Assembly (NCBI GenBank): GCA_039720395.1 | Contig: CM077820.1 | Location: 9,275,338-9,339,337 of the forward strand | Direction of reading: 5' to 3' | Source of the DNA: Liquidambar formosana | Taxonomy: Eukaryota; Streptophyta; Magnoliopsida; Saxifragales; Altingiaceae | Length of the DNA stretch: 64,000 bases | Shown: piece by piece, positions 11,731-23,751 of the stretch | Layout: the number at the start of each line of letters is the position of its first letter | Numbering within the stretch: position 1 is the first letter of the stretch | The notes under the pieces: generated by a model | Databases searched by the model: none | What the model was told of the DNA's origin: nothing | The model's input: only the letters and a program-made list of their open reading frames with translations | Program-made: the position numbers and the translations under genes

Positions 11731-12057
11731 ATGGGTTACAAAACCAGAAGAACATCGATAGCCATAGCTGATGCAGCTTCATGGTACTGTGCTATTGTGC
11801 TAATAGCTTTGATTTTATTGGGGTCAATTAGAGCGAATTCTTTCATGGATGAACCAGTGAAAGGAAGCCAGCTCTCACAGAGGCCCTGCGACGAGATATA
11901 CGTGGTGGGAGAAGGGGAGACCCTGAACACCATCAGCGAGAAGTGTGACGACCCCTATATAGTGGAGCAGAACCCGCATATTCACGACCCGGATGATGTC
12001 TTCCCTGGTCTTGTCATCAAGATCACTCCTTCGAAGCCTAGGAAGTTATTGAGGTAG
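11731..12057 (+). CDS. Small single-LysM-domain protein, secreted or membrane-anchored
   Basis: Intronless 108-residue protein. Residues 18-35 (WYCAIVLIALILLGSIRA) are a hydrophobic segment that could be a signal peptide or anchor. Residues about 53-100 form one LysM domain: CDEIYVVGEGETLNTISEKCDDPYIVEQNP, then DPDDVFPGLVIKITP, with the usual Y-V-GETL-I and N-P-G-I pattern. Two cysteines (CDEIY and EKCDD) fit small plant LysM proteins. LysM modules bind N-acetylglucosamine glycans such as chitin or peptidoglycan. No kinase domain follows, so this is not a LysM receptor kinase; it belongs with the short, little-studied plant LysM proteins. The glycan ligand and the in vivo role are not deducible. 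The start is the first ATG after the CT-rich leader. Confidence 0.9.
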   Translation: MGYKTRRTSIAIADAASWYCAIVLIALILLGSIRANSFMDEPVKGSQLSQRPCDEIYVVGEGETLNTISEKCDDPYIVEQNPHIHDPDDVFPGLVIKITPSKPRKLLR

Positions 12058-12337
12058 TTATAGGATACTTATCTGTAGGCGTTTTTCAATACGAGCTTGT
12101 ATCATATTTAAAATTATATATATATTCTCATTGAAAGTAAATAAGATTTTTGTTTTTGTTTTCGTTTTCTTACTTTTTCCCACACACCCCCCACCCTTTT
12201 TTTTTTTTTTTTTTTTTTTGGGTATGTCAAGAAGAGATGATTGTGGCGTTTTCAATGGGTTCATGGCTTGTTCTCAATACTTGTTTGTGCCATATGGAGA
12301 ATGAATTCTTGTAGGAAGTTAAAACACTTTTGTGGGT

Positions 12338-12364
12338 TTGTGTGTGCGTGTGCGTGTGTGTGTG

Positions 12365-12410
<46 letters not shown>
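12338..12410. repeat. Compound (GT)n-(TA)n-(GA)n microsatellite
   Basis: GT-rich repeat at 12338-12364 (with interspersed GC), TA repeat at 12365-12381, and GA repeat at 12382-12410. It lies just downstream of the LysM gene. A poly-T run also lies at 12198-12219. Confidence 0.9.
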
Positions 12411-12413
<3 letters not shown>

Positions 12414-14918
12414 ATTCTCAATTGGGTTTGTTCTTGATGAGGAAGGTCTCCGAGGAGGTAGAATCTTGCAAAGTAGTATGCTGGATGGATTGATTTTTCT
12501 TCTCCTTCAATTTGAGGGTTCTTTCTTTTTTTTTTCTTTTTTATGGTATTTTTCTGAAATTTTTTAGTTGATAAAGCGGAATCTATTTTCTTTCCAAAAA
12601 GGGTAACCGACCCCAAAACCGACTTATGGTTGTATACTCGTATCCCTTATAACTACGTCTGTTATGAGAGCAACTCTAAGGTTGGCATTTGTTTGGCTAG
12701 CAAAATAATATTTAAAAAATAAAAAAACTATTCAAGTGATCGAGCACTTCAAAATCATTAGCTACTCTTTTTAGTTATTCCAAATTAATTTGACCTGTGG
12801 TTCAAGAATCATAAGTTTCGAGTTCGAGTTTCGAGTTTTTACTTTCCCACTATGAAATGCATAAGCTAGTGAGTGGTTTGTCCATTACGTGGGCAGAGAT
12901 GAATCCAAGATTTTTTTCTCATTAGTTGCATATAAGCATTTGCATGTGTGCAAATGTGCACCATGGTATATTTCAGTAAATTTGACCTAAGTTAATCAAA
13001 ATTTAACCATATTTAATCAAAATTTATTATTTTTTTTTTCAATGGAGGCATGGAGCTAAGATACTTTAGTAAACTTAACAAAAATTACTTATCCAATATA
13101 TATATATAACATGCTTATGGAAAATTGAGTGGTTGCCCATGCGCACACGGGCACCCTCATGGATCCGCCCTTGAATTTGGGCCTAATACCTTGAGATACT
13201 CCTTGTTTAGCCAAAAAAAATAATTAATTAGTTTGTTCTTCTATATATTTTTATTTTTAATCATTTGGTGGAGAGAGAGAGAGGGTGAAGAGGTTTCGAT
13301 AGCTACACTCTTGGAGTTGCTTTAATGGTGTCCAAGTCCTGCTTTCTATTATTAGCCCTTTAATTAATTTTTTATTTTCTTTTTGGTTCAAAATTGCCAT
13401 TCATTTTTAGGTATATCGCAATTGAATTAAAGCACGCCCTGTACTTACCCAAAAAAAAAAAAACCACATGTATATATATCTTCCCAAAACTATCAGTCAC
13501 AATTGATAAATTTTGATCAACACATCATGTATAATTAAACAATTAATGTGATATTTTTAAATTTTTGTATGTAGAATTTTTGTAGAATCACTTATTTAAT
13601 GGTAGGACATGTGTATTAAGATCCATGCATTATCTCCGAACTAACCTAAAGTAATATATCTGGGATGAGAGTGCCCGTAGCTTTCCTCATAAGCATTAAA
13701 GTTTTATTCCTTTTTTAGTTATCTTTATTTTTAATAGAACGAGAATTTTTTTTTTTTTTTTGTTTTTTTTTTTGGGGGTAATCTCTTTGAAGAGTAGAAA
13801 CATTTATTTTAATAAATTAAAAATTACACCGGCCAACTAAATGAATAAAGAAATAAATAAACATGATATTATATGGTGGTTTAACGTGGAAAAACAGTTT
13901 AAAGAATTGATTAGGTCATCAACTTTGTGTTCACTGAGAAGAGAGACCACCTGTGAACATGTGGCCTGGAAATTACATTGTTTTAGTAAATACGTGTGTG
14001 CATATATATATATATATATTATTTGAACACGTTTTTTTATTATTTATGTTTTATGTGTTATGACGTGGGACCTTGATATTTCTTGCTCTTCTTGGTTAAT
14101 AAATTATATAATGTGGATTTTGACTGAACCCAAAGGGTCCAATTGGGTGGGCCCATCTTGAATCCACGAGGAGATGGTGGTTATTGGTGGTGATTGGTCT
14201 CGTGATGGTGGTGAATGGTGGTGATTGGTGATGGATAGGTTCGAGCCCGTCTGAGCTTGACAATGTGTTAGGAGGAGTTTTCCATCAACAAGTTGGTGGA
14301 ACTGGCCACTGGCTTATCAGAAAAATGGTGAAAACTGACCGCTAACCATTTTTTTGGTGGAAAAAGAAAATACGAATGGTGCCACCAAAATAAAAATAAA
14401 AAAAGACAGAAAAATCTATAATCCAGGTATAACAAAATAGATGGTTATAACTTATAAATAAACTATATATATTTTGATAAGGTAAATATTGTATAATTCT
14501 TTATGTCTTATTAAAGAAACATACACATAACCTAGGAAACACGGACACTTCTCTAAAGATGCCGTGTCCATATCGGATATGTATTAGGTACTCTTTCTAC
14601 ACGACACCTTTCTTTTTTCATCTTTTTTGTTTTTTTAGTCTTCTTTATTTTCCTTTTTGAATTGTCTTATATTATCAATGAATTATTCCCCTAAGGTTTC
14701 CAAAAACAATACAAATGTATATCTTGAATGATGGATGTGAAGTTATATATATGATATTATCTACCTATATACATAAAATATGCATTTTATTAATAGCGTG
14801 CTCTCGTTGTGTCGTATCCTAAAATTTTGAGAATTTACTATATCCGTGTGTCCATAGTCATGTCGTAAGTGTATCGCGTGTTAGTATCCGTGCTTCTTAG
14901 CACATAACTCATTTTGTT

Positions 14919-14959
<41 letters not shown>

Positions 14960-15314
14960 TATTTTGGTTTAAAGCCAGTTAATTCTAAATTTGACGAATC
15001 TAAACTCAAAAATCTCAACATGTATCAATTATTATTATTATTATTATTTATTATTTATTTTCTGGGTTCAAATTCCCGCCAATAGATTATATTGGAATCG
15101 AAGTCATTCATCTGGAATCATATCATCATTACGCTTTTGATTTTATGGTGCTGTTTGAGGAGGATATCAATTTCAAGCCTGCGTGAGATGGTGACTAGCT
15201 GACTAGGAACTCAGATTATTTTATAATCATCATGGTAATAATAATAACTATTGGTAGTAGTATTCGATTTCCCTTCCTCTGCTTGCAACACCTGATATCC
15301 ATATATGAGATTAA
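12411..15314. other. Intergenic, microsatellites only
   Basis: No gene recognised. It contains a TA repeat (14001-14019), (TTA)n runs at 14923-14960 and 15029-15047, poly-T near 13748-13770, and a small direct repeat of GGTGGTGATTGGT around 14180-14232. Confidence 0.5.
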
Positions 15315-15637
15315 GACTATGTTTGGTATGTCGAATTAAAAGATTAGATAAAATAAAATTATTGGATTAAGAAAAAAGTCTTTAATTGCTTTGTTAAAAA
15401 TGAAAAATATAGTTTTTTTGGACATTTTTATATCCCTTTATTTCTTTTAAATGGGATAGTATCGTAGGATAAAAATATACTCACTTCCCTTGATGGGTTT
15501 ATTATACAGAGTATCTCGCATATGGAGGATATAATTATCTATAAATACTGTATCCCTTATATATTTGAAAATAGGACAAAATACATAAAAATGATATGTT
15601 TATCTTATTTGATCCATCCGACATGCCAAACATTGCC
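15315..15637. mobile_element. Tourist-like (PIF/Harbinger) MITE with TAA target duplication
   Basis: A 323-bp element with terminal inverted repeats: GACTATGTTTGGTATGTCG at the left and the complement of CGACATGCCAAACATTGCC at the right, 16 of 19 matching. It is flanked by TAA at 15312-15314 and 15638-15640. The 3-bp T/A duplication and a TGTTTGG-containing terminus are typical of PIF/Harbinger MITEs. No transposase frame is inside. Confidence 0.75.
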
Positions 15638-15962
15638 TAAGAGGGATCCATATTTATTTTGACATCTATACGTGTACACGGTGATGCTCTTATTTGGGAA
15701 AATTGTCCCAGATAGGAGTATATCTGGTCCAACAGTTTTTAAGCTGTTTGAATTTTTCTTTCTCATTACAGTATTACACTAATACAAATGGAAAATGACT
15801 TTTCATTATGGAATGTAACATCGAGGAATAGATGAAGTTCATTGCATTTTTGTTAGTGGTACAGTAGTAGATTTTTATGCATCATTCAATCATATCAGCA
15901 TCTTGCACGAACTAGCTAGATTGAATAATTTGGACACACACTGAACCTATGATAAGGTTGAC

Positions 15963-16222
15963 TGTGACCCTACATCATATCATGTTTAACGGTGTATGAA
16001 AATGTTACTCATGTCGGATGGTGAAGCATATGGACGCCCTACTTTAGGCTTAGATTCCGAATCCTTTCCTAGTAATCCGTTGATTGTATAGGATACTTCT
16101 ATATGTGACCCTACATCACATCATGTCTAACACAACACGAAAATATTATCCAAATCAGATGGTGAAACATATGAATGTCCTACTTTAGGTTTGGGTTCAA
16201 AACTCTTCCCTATAATCCGACT
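15963..16222. repeat. Diverged tandem duplication, period about 141 bp
   Basis: TGTGACCCTACATCATATCATG at 15963 recurs with changes at 16104, and both copies continue with ATGGTGAA[G/A]CATATG and CCTACTTTAGG. About 80% identity indicates an old duplication. No coding frame is shared. Confidence 0.7.
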
Positions 16223-16798
16223 GTATAAGATACTTATTGTCCCATTCTCATTAGAGAAAAAAATAAAAATCGATTAGAGCTTACATACAGTGAACCTAAA
16301 TGAATCCTCCAACGATTCATGCGAAATATCTCAGATCCCGCGATAACTACAAAGAATGGAAATGATAACTTTTAAAGAGTACATCCAAAGCCAGCCTAAC
16401 TTTCTAAACCAACCTCGCATGGACACATCAAAGCAATTGGTGATGAATAGCCATTGATCTTTCATTGGCTTTGCTGCCATTACAGTTCCATGCGGCAGCA
16501 ATCAGTGGTTTGAACAGAGTCGAATTATGGCTCAAAAGTATACATCCAATCCTTACCCCATTTTTAAAAAAGGGAAAAGCAATTGAAATCATATGGAAGG
16601 GACATCACGTTGTCATAATTTGTTGTCCTGATGGAATAGATAATGTGAACTCGATTTCAACAAATTTTATTAATTAGAAGCAAATGAGGGTAAAATGGTA
16701 GAGAGAAATTCCCAATTAAAATAAAAATTAATGTGAAGACCTTTATATATTTGTTGGTATGGATAAAAACCAAAGATTTAAAAAAATAATAATAAATA

Positions 16799-17081
16799 AA
16801 AAACTTCTTTCGTTTCACTTTGTTTGATAACCATTTATATTCTAGGAAATCCCAAAATATTTGTTTCATCTCAAAAGTTAAAGCAAATCATTATTTTACT
16901 TTCTCAAATTATCATTTTCTATATTTAAAATTACAATTACTCAAATCATAACACAAAATAAAATAATTAGGTAAAATTGGAAAGTTAGAATATATGAATA
17001 ATTTGAAAATTCATTAAATAAATCGGCTTAATTTGTGAGATTAGTCAAAAGTGATTTAAACAAGCGGAGAATGGAGGGAGT
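16799..17081. mobile_element. Possible decayed Stowaway-like MITE
   Basis: The left end (CTTCTTTCGTTTCACTTTG, about 16803) and the complement of the right end (GCGGAGAATGGAGGGAGTA, to 17081) are both recognisable as variants of the CTCCCTCCGTTTC Stowaway terminus, but with many mismatches and no clean TA duplication. Confidence 0.35.
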
Positions 17082-17715
17082 AAATGTTTAGTTGGGGGTG
17101 TCTAATTCATCAATCCATGCATGAAATAATTTAGAGATAAATGATGGAGTGTTCGACTAATTTGTGGTCAAGGAAACACCATTCACCCTCTTGTCACCTA
17201 CACGTGTGCACTGTAGTCATATAAAAATGGAGAGTAGCTTGCCAACCAAATGAACTCATCACCAATACCACCTTATCATAAAAGTTGGTCAAAGTTTGTT
17301 GCTTCATAATTAAATAAGGCTGCTAAGTCTCCCATTCAGATTCGCTAGTACCAATTAAGATAATATTTGTGTGTAAGAAAAAAAAAAAAAAAGGGAGAGA
17401 AAGGATAAGGCTGCTAAAAGGGCACCTTTGCCCCTCTCTCTATAAGCTGATTTATTTATTTATTTTTTTTTCAGCTATTTCTAGCATGTAATTTAAGAAA
17501 CACTTGTCATCAAATTAACTAGCTATCACATTAAAACCATTATAGTGGTAAAAATTTAGTTAAAAGTATGTAAAAATAAGGTCATATGTGCCAATCAAAT
17601 TATGGGCAATACCTAATCAACCATAATTGGTTGAACGAGAATATCAAACTTTAATCAATATGTGTGAGTAAACTATATTGCATTTCTTACTGAAATTTGA
17701 AATACGATACCCTTA

Positions 17716-17929
17716 GGCCATGTTTGTTTAGTTAGAATAGAATTGATGAAATGAAATCACATTCCGATTCATTCCATATAATGTATTTGGATGAGGTCAT
17801 TTAAAGGAAAATGGAATCAAATAGTGAATTTAAACAGCTATTTTAAATTTTTTTCTATTTCAGACGACATCAAGCATGAAATCAGATTTCCTTTTCTATC
17901 CATTCTATTCCAACGAGACAAACATGACC
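17716..17929. mobile_element. Tourist-like MITE with TTA target duplication
   Basis: A 214-bp element starting GGCCATGTTTGTTTAG and ending AAACATGACC, flanked by TTA at 17713-17715 and 17930-17932. The inside carries ATTCATTCCATATAATG and CATTCTATTCCA inverted motifs. A close relative with longer matching ends lies at 45086-45304. Confidence 0.75.
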
Positions 17930-17986
17930 TTATAGGCCCCTCTACCTCAACTTTGGAGCATGTCTGGTGCCATATGGATCTCCTAA

Positions 17987-18572
17987 GAGCATCTCTAGTC
18001 ATGTGAGTTAAATAAGGTGTATTATTGTTATTTTAGCACATGCTACAGTGCCAAATGCTATAATTTAGCATAATGTACTCCAATGATATAAATAAACGTA
18101 GTGTGCTATTTTTTGCCACAACTTCAACTATTTTCACAGATTTAAGGTCTCGAAAGACAATGAATGAGGTAAATCATGGATTAAATGCAATGTTGCTTGA
18201 GTGGGATGAATGAGTTAAAAAAAAATTGTATGTTTTCTGATTTTTTTTTTTTAAATATATAAGATTTCAATGTTATTGTTGAAAATATTGTATTTATTTA
18301 TGGGCTGTTTGGTTACTAAGAAAATTTTGGAAGAAAAAATGGAAGAAAAGAAGTTGTCGGTGTGTTTGTTTGTTGAAAAAGAGAGGAAAAGCTAACATGG
18401 CAAATATAGCAATAGGTCACCCTTGTGCCAAATATAGCACAGGATATAGCACAAGGGTGAGCTATTGCTATATTTAATACATGCATTTAGCTCACCATTG
18501 GAGCATCCCAATTTGTGCTAAATGTTATAATATAGCAATAACATACCATATAACTCACCATTGGAGATGCTC
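17987..18572. mobile_element. MITE with GAGCATCTC termini and TAA target duplication
   Basis: A 586-bp element. The left end GAGCATCTCTAGTCATGTGA pairs with the complement of the right end CTCACCATTGGAGATGCTC. TAA occurs at 17984-17986 and 18573-18575. The interior is A/T-rich with a second, inner inverted motif (AGCTCACCATTGGAGCATC near 18490), suggesting nested or rearranged ends. No transposase frame was seen. Confidence 0.7.
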
Positions 18573-19061
18573 TAAAATAAGGGAGAGGTATTCAATGCAT
18601 GCAACCATGAGCGTGCCCTCATAGTATCTTTCTCCACGTAATTACGTGACGATAGCCGTCAGAATCAATCAACTGCATCGATCGAGTACATCTGTGACTC
18701 ACTTTATTTATTTAAATTAATTTAAGAAGCCTCCCTATAATATTACTCCTTGTGTTTTCATTCACTGCCTTAACTTATTAGTAAATATTTCTAGCAGAAT
18801 ATAGTCTCAGGTTGGTTACTGTTATGAATTATTGTTTCAAGAATACAATATGGTAGTTAAGATTTGATCTGTACATGACGCATTAGTGATCTTAATTATT
18901 ATAACTAATTAATGAGCAGCGCAAAGCAACAAATTAGCGTAGACCAAAACACAATTTATACTAATATAAGCTAAATCTGGCCTAGAAAATCTCAATTTCA
19001 AGTAAAAATAAAAAATCTTGAAGTCGAATTCCATGGGCTCAAATCTATCTAATAATTCATT

Positions 19062-19466
19062 GGGAACGGCTATTGTAACCCCCCATTCTTATCATCCCTA
19101 CCCTCCATCCTTTAGGTTTTTAAGGTTTTATGTAAAATATAAAAGGTTTTTATGAAAACCAGGCTATGATGTCAACTAGAAAGCATCATTTTAAACAACT
19201 TTTTGGAAAGAAAGTTTTTCCTAAATCTATCGTTTAAATATATTTTTTAGCTATTTATAGCATTTATTTCATTTTTTGTCAAAAAGTCTACCTAAACTGA
19301 TAGATTTTGGAAAACTTTCTTCTGTCAAAGTTGTTCAAAATAATGTTTTCTAATGGATCAAGCGACCAGTTTTTGTAAAAAAAACCTTTTATATTTTTCA
19401 TGAAATCTTAAAAATCAAAAGGAAAGGGGTGGGTGATAAAAATAGGTGGTTGCAATAGCCGTTCCC
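19062..19466. mobile_element. Mutator-like fold-back MITE (copy A), 9-bp target duplication
   Basis: A 405-bp element bounded by GGGAACGGCTATTG and CAATAGCCGTTCCC. Nearly the whole element is an inverted repeat with arms of about 200 bp. A perfect 9-bp duplication TAATTCATT lies at 19053-19061 and 19467-19475. Nine-bp duplications with long terminal inverted repeats are the mark of Mutator-like elements. No transposase frame; non-autonomous. Confidence 0.88.
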
Positions 19467-19798
19467 TAATTCATTTGAGTCCAACGGAAAGATTGGGTCC
19501 AGTTCAACCCAAGCCCCAATCCACTTTAAATTCTGTTGCTTGGGCCCAACTCTGGTCTGGATGTAATAGCTGGATTGGATCTGAAGGCTTGTTAAACCCT
19601 ATCGAAGCATCTACTGATTACTCTCTTAGTCATTACTCCATGCTCCATATATATTCTTACATTTAGGATCCTTTTATTATATTTATTTTTTATTTATCTG
19701 ACACATGGAGAAATGGCCCAAAATGGGCCTTGTAGTAGGCCTTTTAATTGAACATGGTCCATATGTAACAAGCCAAGCTTAACCTTGACTACTAACTG

Positions 19799-20060
19799 CT
19801 CCCTCCGTTTCATAATGAGTGTTCCCTTTGAAAAAAACACTCTTTTTAATGAAACCTTTTTAAATGCTTTTACATTAATGCATATATTTTGAAATTCCAA
19901 TTTTGCCTTCAAGTTTGTAAAAGATTAGAAAAAAAAAGAAAACCTTTTTAAGGGTATTTTAGGAAATGAATAAAAAAAGTTCATTGACTTTTGAAATGAA
20001 ACACTTATTTTGAAACATCCCAAAAAAGAAAGTATGACACTTATTATGAAACAGAGGGAG
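19799..20060. mobile_element. Stowaway-like (Tc1/mariner) MITE
   Basis: A 262-bp element with inverted ends CTCCCTCCGTTTCATAATGA and TTATTATGAAACAGAGGGAG. The terminus CTCCCTCCGTTTC is the well-known Stowaway signature. The right flank is TA as expected; the left is TG, so one side of the TA duplication has probably mutated. Confidence 0.75.
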
Positions 20061-22421
20061 TACTAGGTATAACCAATACCCAATTTTCCCCACCACCATG
20101 ACTTAGGGGTCTAAGTTGGTCAGCCCAACACAGTCCGAATTAAAGAACATTAAACCAAGTTTAGATGAAGGGAAATTACAGTTTTCGCTCAATTTTCACT
20201 CAAAATGACATTACACCCTTAAATTTTGTTTTCAAAGAATCTTTGATCCCTTCATATTTGTAAAATGCATATAAACCTTCCATTGTTTATCATATGTTAG
20301 TGAAATGATGAATTTGTCCCCATTACTAGAGTATTTTTATTCTAAAAATATTTTTTATTTGGTTAAAAAATAAAAAATAAAAAAGCAGCAGAATGACATA
20401 ACGGCGTCACTGTCCAAAACACGAGGGGGTTAAAATACTTAAAAATATATTTAAAAAGTGAAAAGTGTCTTTGAGTGAAAGCTAAAGAGGTGAAACAATA
20501 CTTTCCCCTGTGCAACATTTCACGGATGAGTCCAAGCTAGCGAGCTCATCCATCAAAATTAAAGATGAATAACTTAATGCAATAAGGAAGCTAGCGTATT
20601 GGCATTTTAATGGTCTTAATTAAAAACCTAAGATTGTGGGCCCAACTTTATAAGTATAAGACCTAAAATTCAAGTGGTGGCCTATCAAATTTCAACCCTG
20701 ACGAGGGGCACAGTTTTGCGTTTATTGATTTCGACCTGCGGCCATAAGGTTGATCAAAAAGGGGAAGGGTGAGAGAAGCCACTGGGAAAATGCCTTGCAA
20801 ACAGACAGACTACATTTACTACAAACTACAAACCTAGAAGAAATAAATTTTACTAAATAGGGAAAGAAAGGAGGAAGATGTTTTGGGGGTAAACACAGGG
20901 AAGGTTGTCATCTTGTTTTATTTTTGGGTCATTAAGTAAAATTGAGCCCGCATCGTCTACTCCAATGATGACAACAAGTTATTATTAGGTCGAGACAACT
21001 GTGTGATCATTTTAATTTATAATAAAAAAAGACAAAAGTAATATATCGTCGGGTGAATTAATTTCCATTAATAATCATTGATCATACTTCAAAATACAAA
21101 TCCGAGACGTATATGACAATGTCAATATGAATATTATGGAATGAGTTAATGTTATGATTTTGCTTTGAAATAAAATGTGAAAATGACAGCAACATATATA
21201 AATGCCATCAACAATCTTTGTATGCTTATGGGATTAATTCCACTAAGACTCACAGGGGCAGTTGAACTACTTCAAACAAAACTGTTGTCTTAATAATTAA
21301 ACCCATCTCAAACAAAAAAAAAAAAAAAAAAAAAAAAAAGAAAGAAATACTCATCCTCCTAAGTTTTCCGTCCTTGAGCTGTGACAATTAATGTGTGGGG
21401 CCTTAACTAAGATAAAAAGACAACAATGCCCTTTACGAGCTACCCCATGGCTTTGTCCCATTATGGGCGACCTTGGTTTTTCACTGGTTTAATAAAATGA
21501 TGGATGCCTGAGTTAGATGCTTAGCAAAAAACATTTAAATTGTCAATTCTAGATAACTATTTAATGCTACTAACATATATATCTAAACATCGTTGAAAAT
21601 CATGGCAGTAGCAGATAGCAGATAGTAGGGTAGACGTAGTCATTACTGATCGAGCAGCTCACAATTAATGATATATCCATTTGAGCAAAACCATACCATA
21701 AAAAAGGGATAGAGAAATTTTATGGTGAGTGCAGCCTCATGGGTGTGTAGTCGAGCTTTGCCGATTTTGAGAGAAATATATTAGATGAATTTTGAGATAC
21801 ATGTCTTACATACCTTTGGATAGAGAATCCTCCAAGAATATATTTCACATGCAAAGTTTTATTATAAAATGCCAGATAATTTAATCAAATTTTAATATTA
21901 TCTCAAATGCTAGCTCTGTTAATTTTGACTAACCCATTTTGACATCCTTTGAAAAAAAAAAAAAAAAAAAAAAAACAACACACTAGTGGTTTGAATTCAA
22001 TAGGATAAATATGTTGATATCACATATTTTAAATCCCGTACCTGAGATAGTTAAAAAATAGGAGAGCTTATAGTAAGAGAGATGAAGGCGCTCTCATAGT
22101 AGATGGACTCAAAGGGATATAATGGGAGGACTAGTTGGTAATCACACATCATGCATTGCAACAAGCTTCAAGGACTTTGTATCTTTATATGCACAAAGTG
22201 GAACTTGATATTGTTGAACTACAAGTTCTAATCCCCCAAGAAAGCAAAATGGAAATCTTTGCACCAGTTGGGTCTGGGAGAATGAAATGCCGCCGCATTC
22301 GATACGGCTCTTGAACATATTTAAGGGTGATTTGTTTGGCTTTTGATTATATATGTAAAGAAGACCCATTTAGCACATATATTTGTGTTGGTGTAATTAG
22401 GATTTGAGAGTTAGATAGGTA
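20061..22421. other. Intergenic and promoter region of the HOTHEAD-like gene
   Basis: No gene seen. Two long A-runs occur (21314-21339 and 21952-21975). The last 300 bp must hold the promoter of the gene at 22422, but no TATA box stood out with confidence. Confidence 0.4.
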
Positions 22422-22526
22422 ATGGGTTTGGGGTGGTGGAGATTTATTGGCGCAGCCATTGCTGGAATTCTCTTCTTTCATGGCTTCTGTTACTCAGAGA
22501 CAGGTATTTAATTCTCATATGTTTTG

Positions 22527-22558
<32 letters not shown>

Positions 22559-23716
22559 TTGACATATATATATGTCTACATGAAGAGAAAACTAGTTAAA
22601 TCAATGTCAAGTTGACTGAATTTGTTACTTTATTGTTTGGTCTACTAGAAAATTTGGCTTACGTTTCTTTTACACACAAAAAAAAAAAAAAAAAAAATTG
22701 TATTCTTTGTGATGAAAAATTAATGCTCCATCATCATTACTCGAGCATATCATCATTTAATTTGACTTCAACATTATATCCGACAAATCACCAAGGCTTC
22801 GGAGTTTGCCTTGCTCGCCATTTTCAAAATTCTATAAATTTACGTAATTATTGTTCTGCTCTCTCTGCAGCTCCAAATTACACATTCGTCCAAGAAGCAA
22901 CATCGGCTCCGCCAACCCTATTCTACGACTACATAATCATCGGCGGAGGAACCTCCGGCTGTCCATTAGGCGCTACTCTCTCCCAAGGCGCCTCCGTTTT
23001 AGTACTCGAGAGAGGCGGCTCACCATACGGAAACCCTAACATAACCAACATAGGATCTTTCGCCGCCTCTCTCTCCGATGACTCTCCCACATCACCTTCC
23101 CAACTCTTCGTCTCCGAGGACGGAGTGTTCAACACACGAGCCCGCGTCCTTGGCGGGGGCACTTGCTTGAACGCCGGCTTCTACACTAGGGCTAATACCA
23201 GCTATATGAAGGAAGTGCGTTGGGATGAAAAATTGGTAAATCAATCCTATGAATGGGTTGAAAAGAAGGTGGTATTTGAGCCGCCGATGCTGCAGTGGCA
23301 ATCGGCGGTCAGAGATGGGTTGCTTGAAGTGGGTGTGAATCCGTATAATGGTTTTACGTATGATCATTTGTATGGGACGAAAGTCGGTGGGACGACCTTC
23401 GATCGGGACGGTCATCGGCACACGGCCGCGGATTTGCTAGAGTATGCAGATCCAAAAAGGATTACTGTTCTTTTGCATGCTAGGGTTGAAAGGATCTTGT
23501 TCAGGGGGGAAGGTAAAGATTTTCTGAAACCGCTATACCTACGTTAGTGTGTTTTTGTTACATGGTATCATGGTATGTTAGGTGACGCATTAATGCATGT
23601 CTGTTGTATTCAGGGTATGGCCTCCTCTCTAGGGGCCTTTTTTTTTTTTTTTTTTTTTTTGGGGTGCTGGGGTATATTAGTATATATTCCTTTCCTCGCC
23701 TCACTAAAAAAAGTCT

Positions 23717-23751
<35 letters not shown>
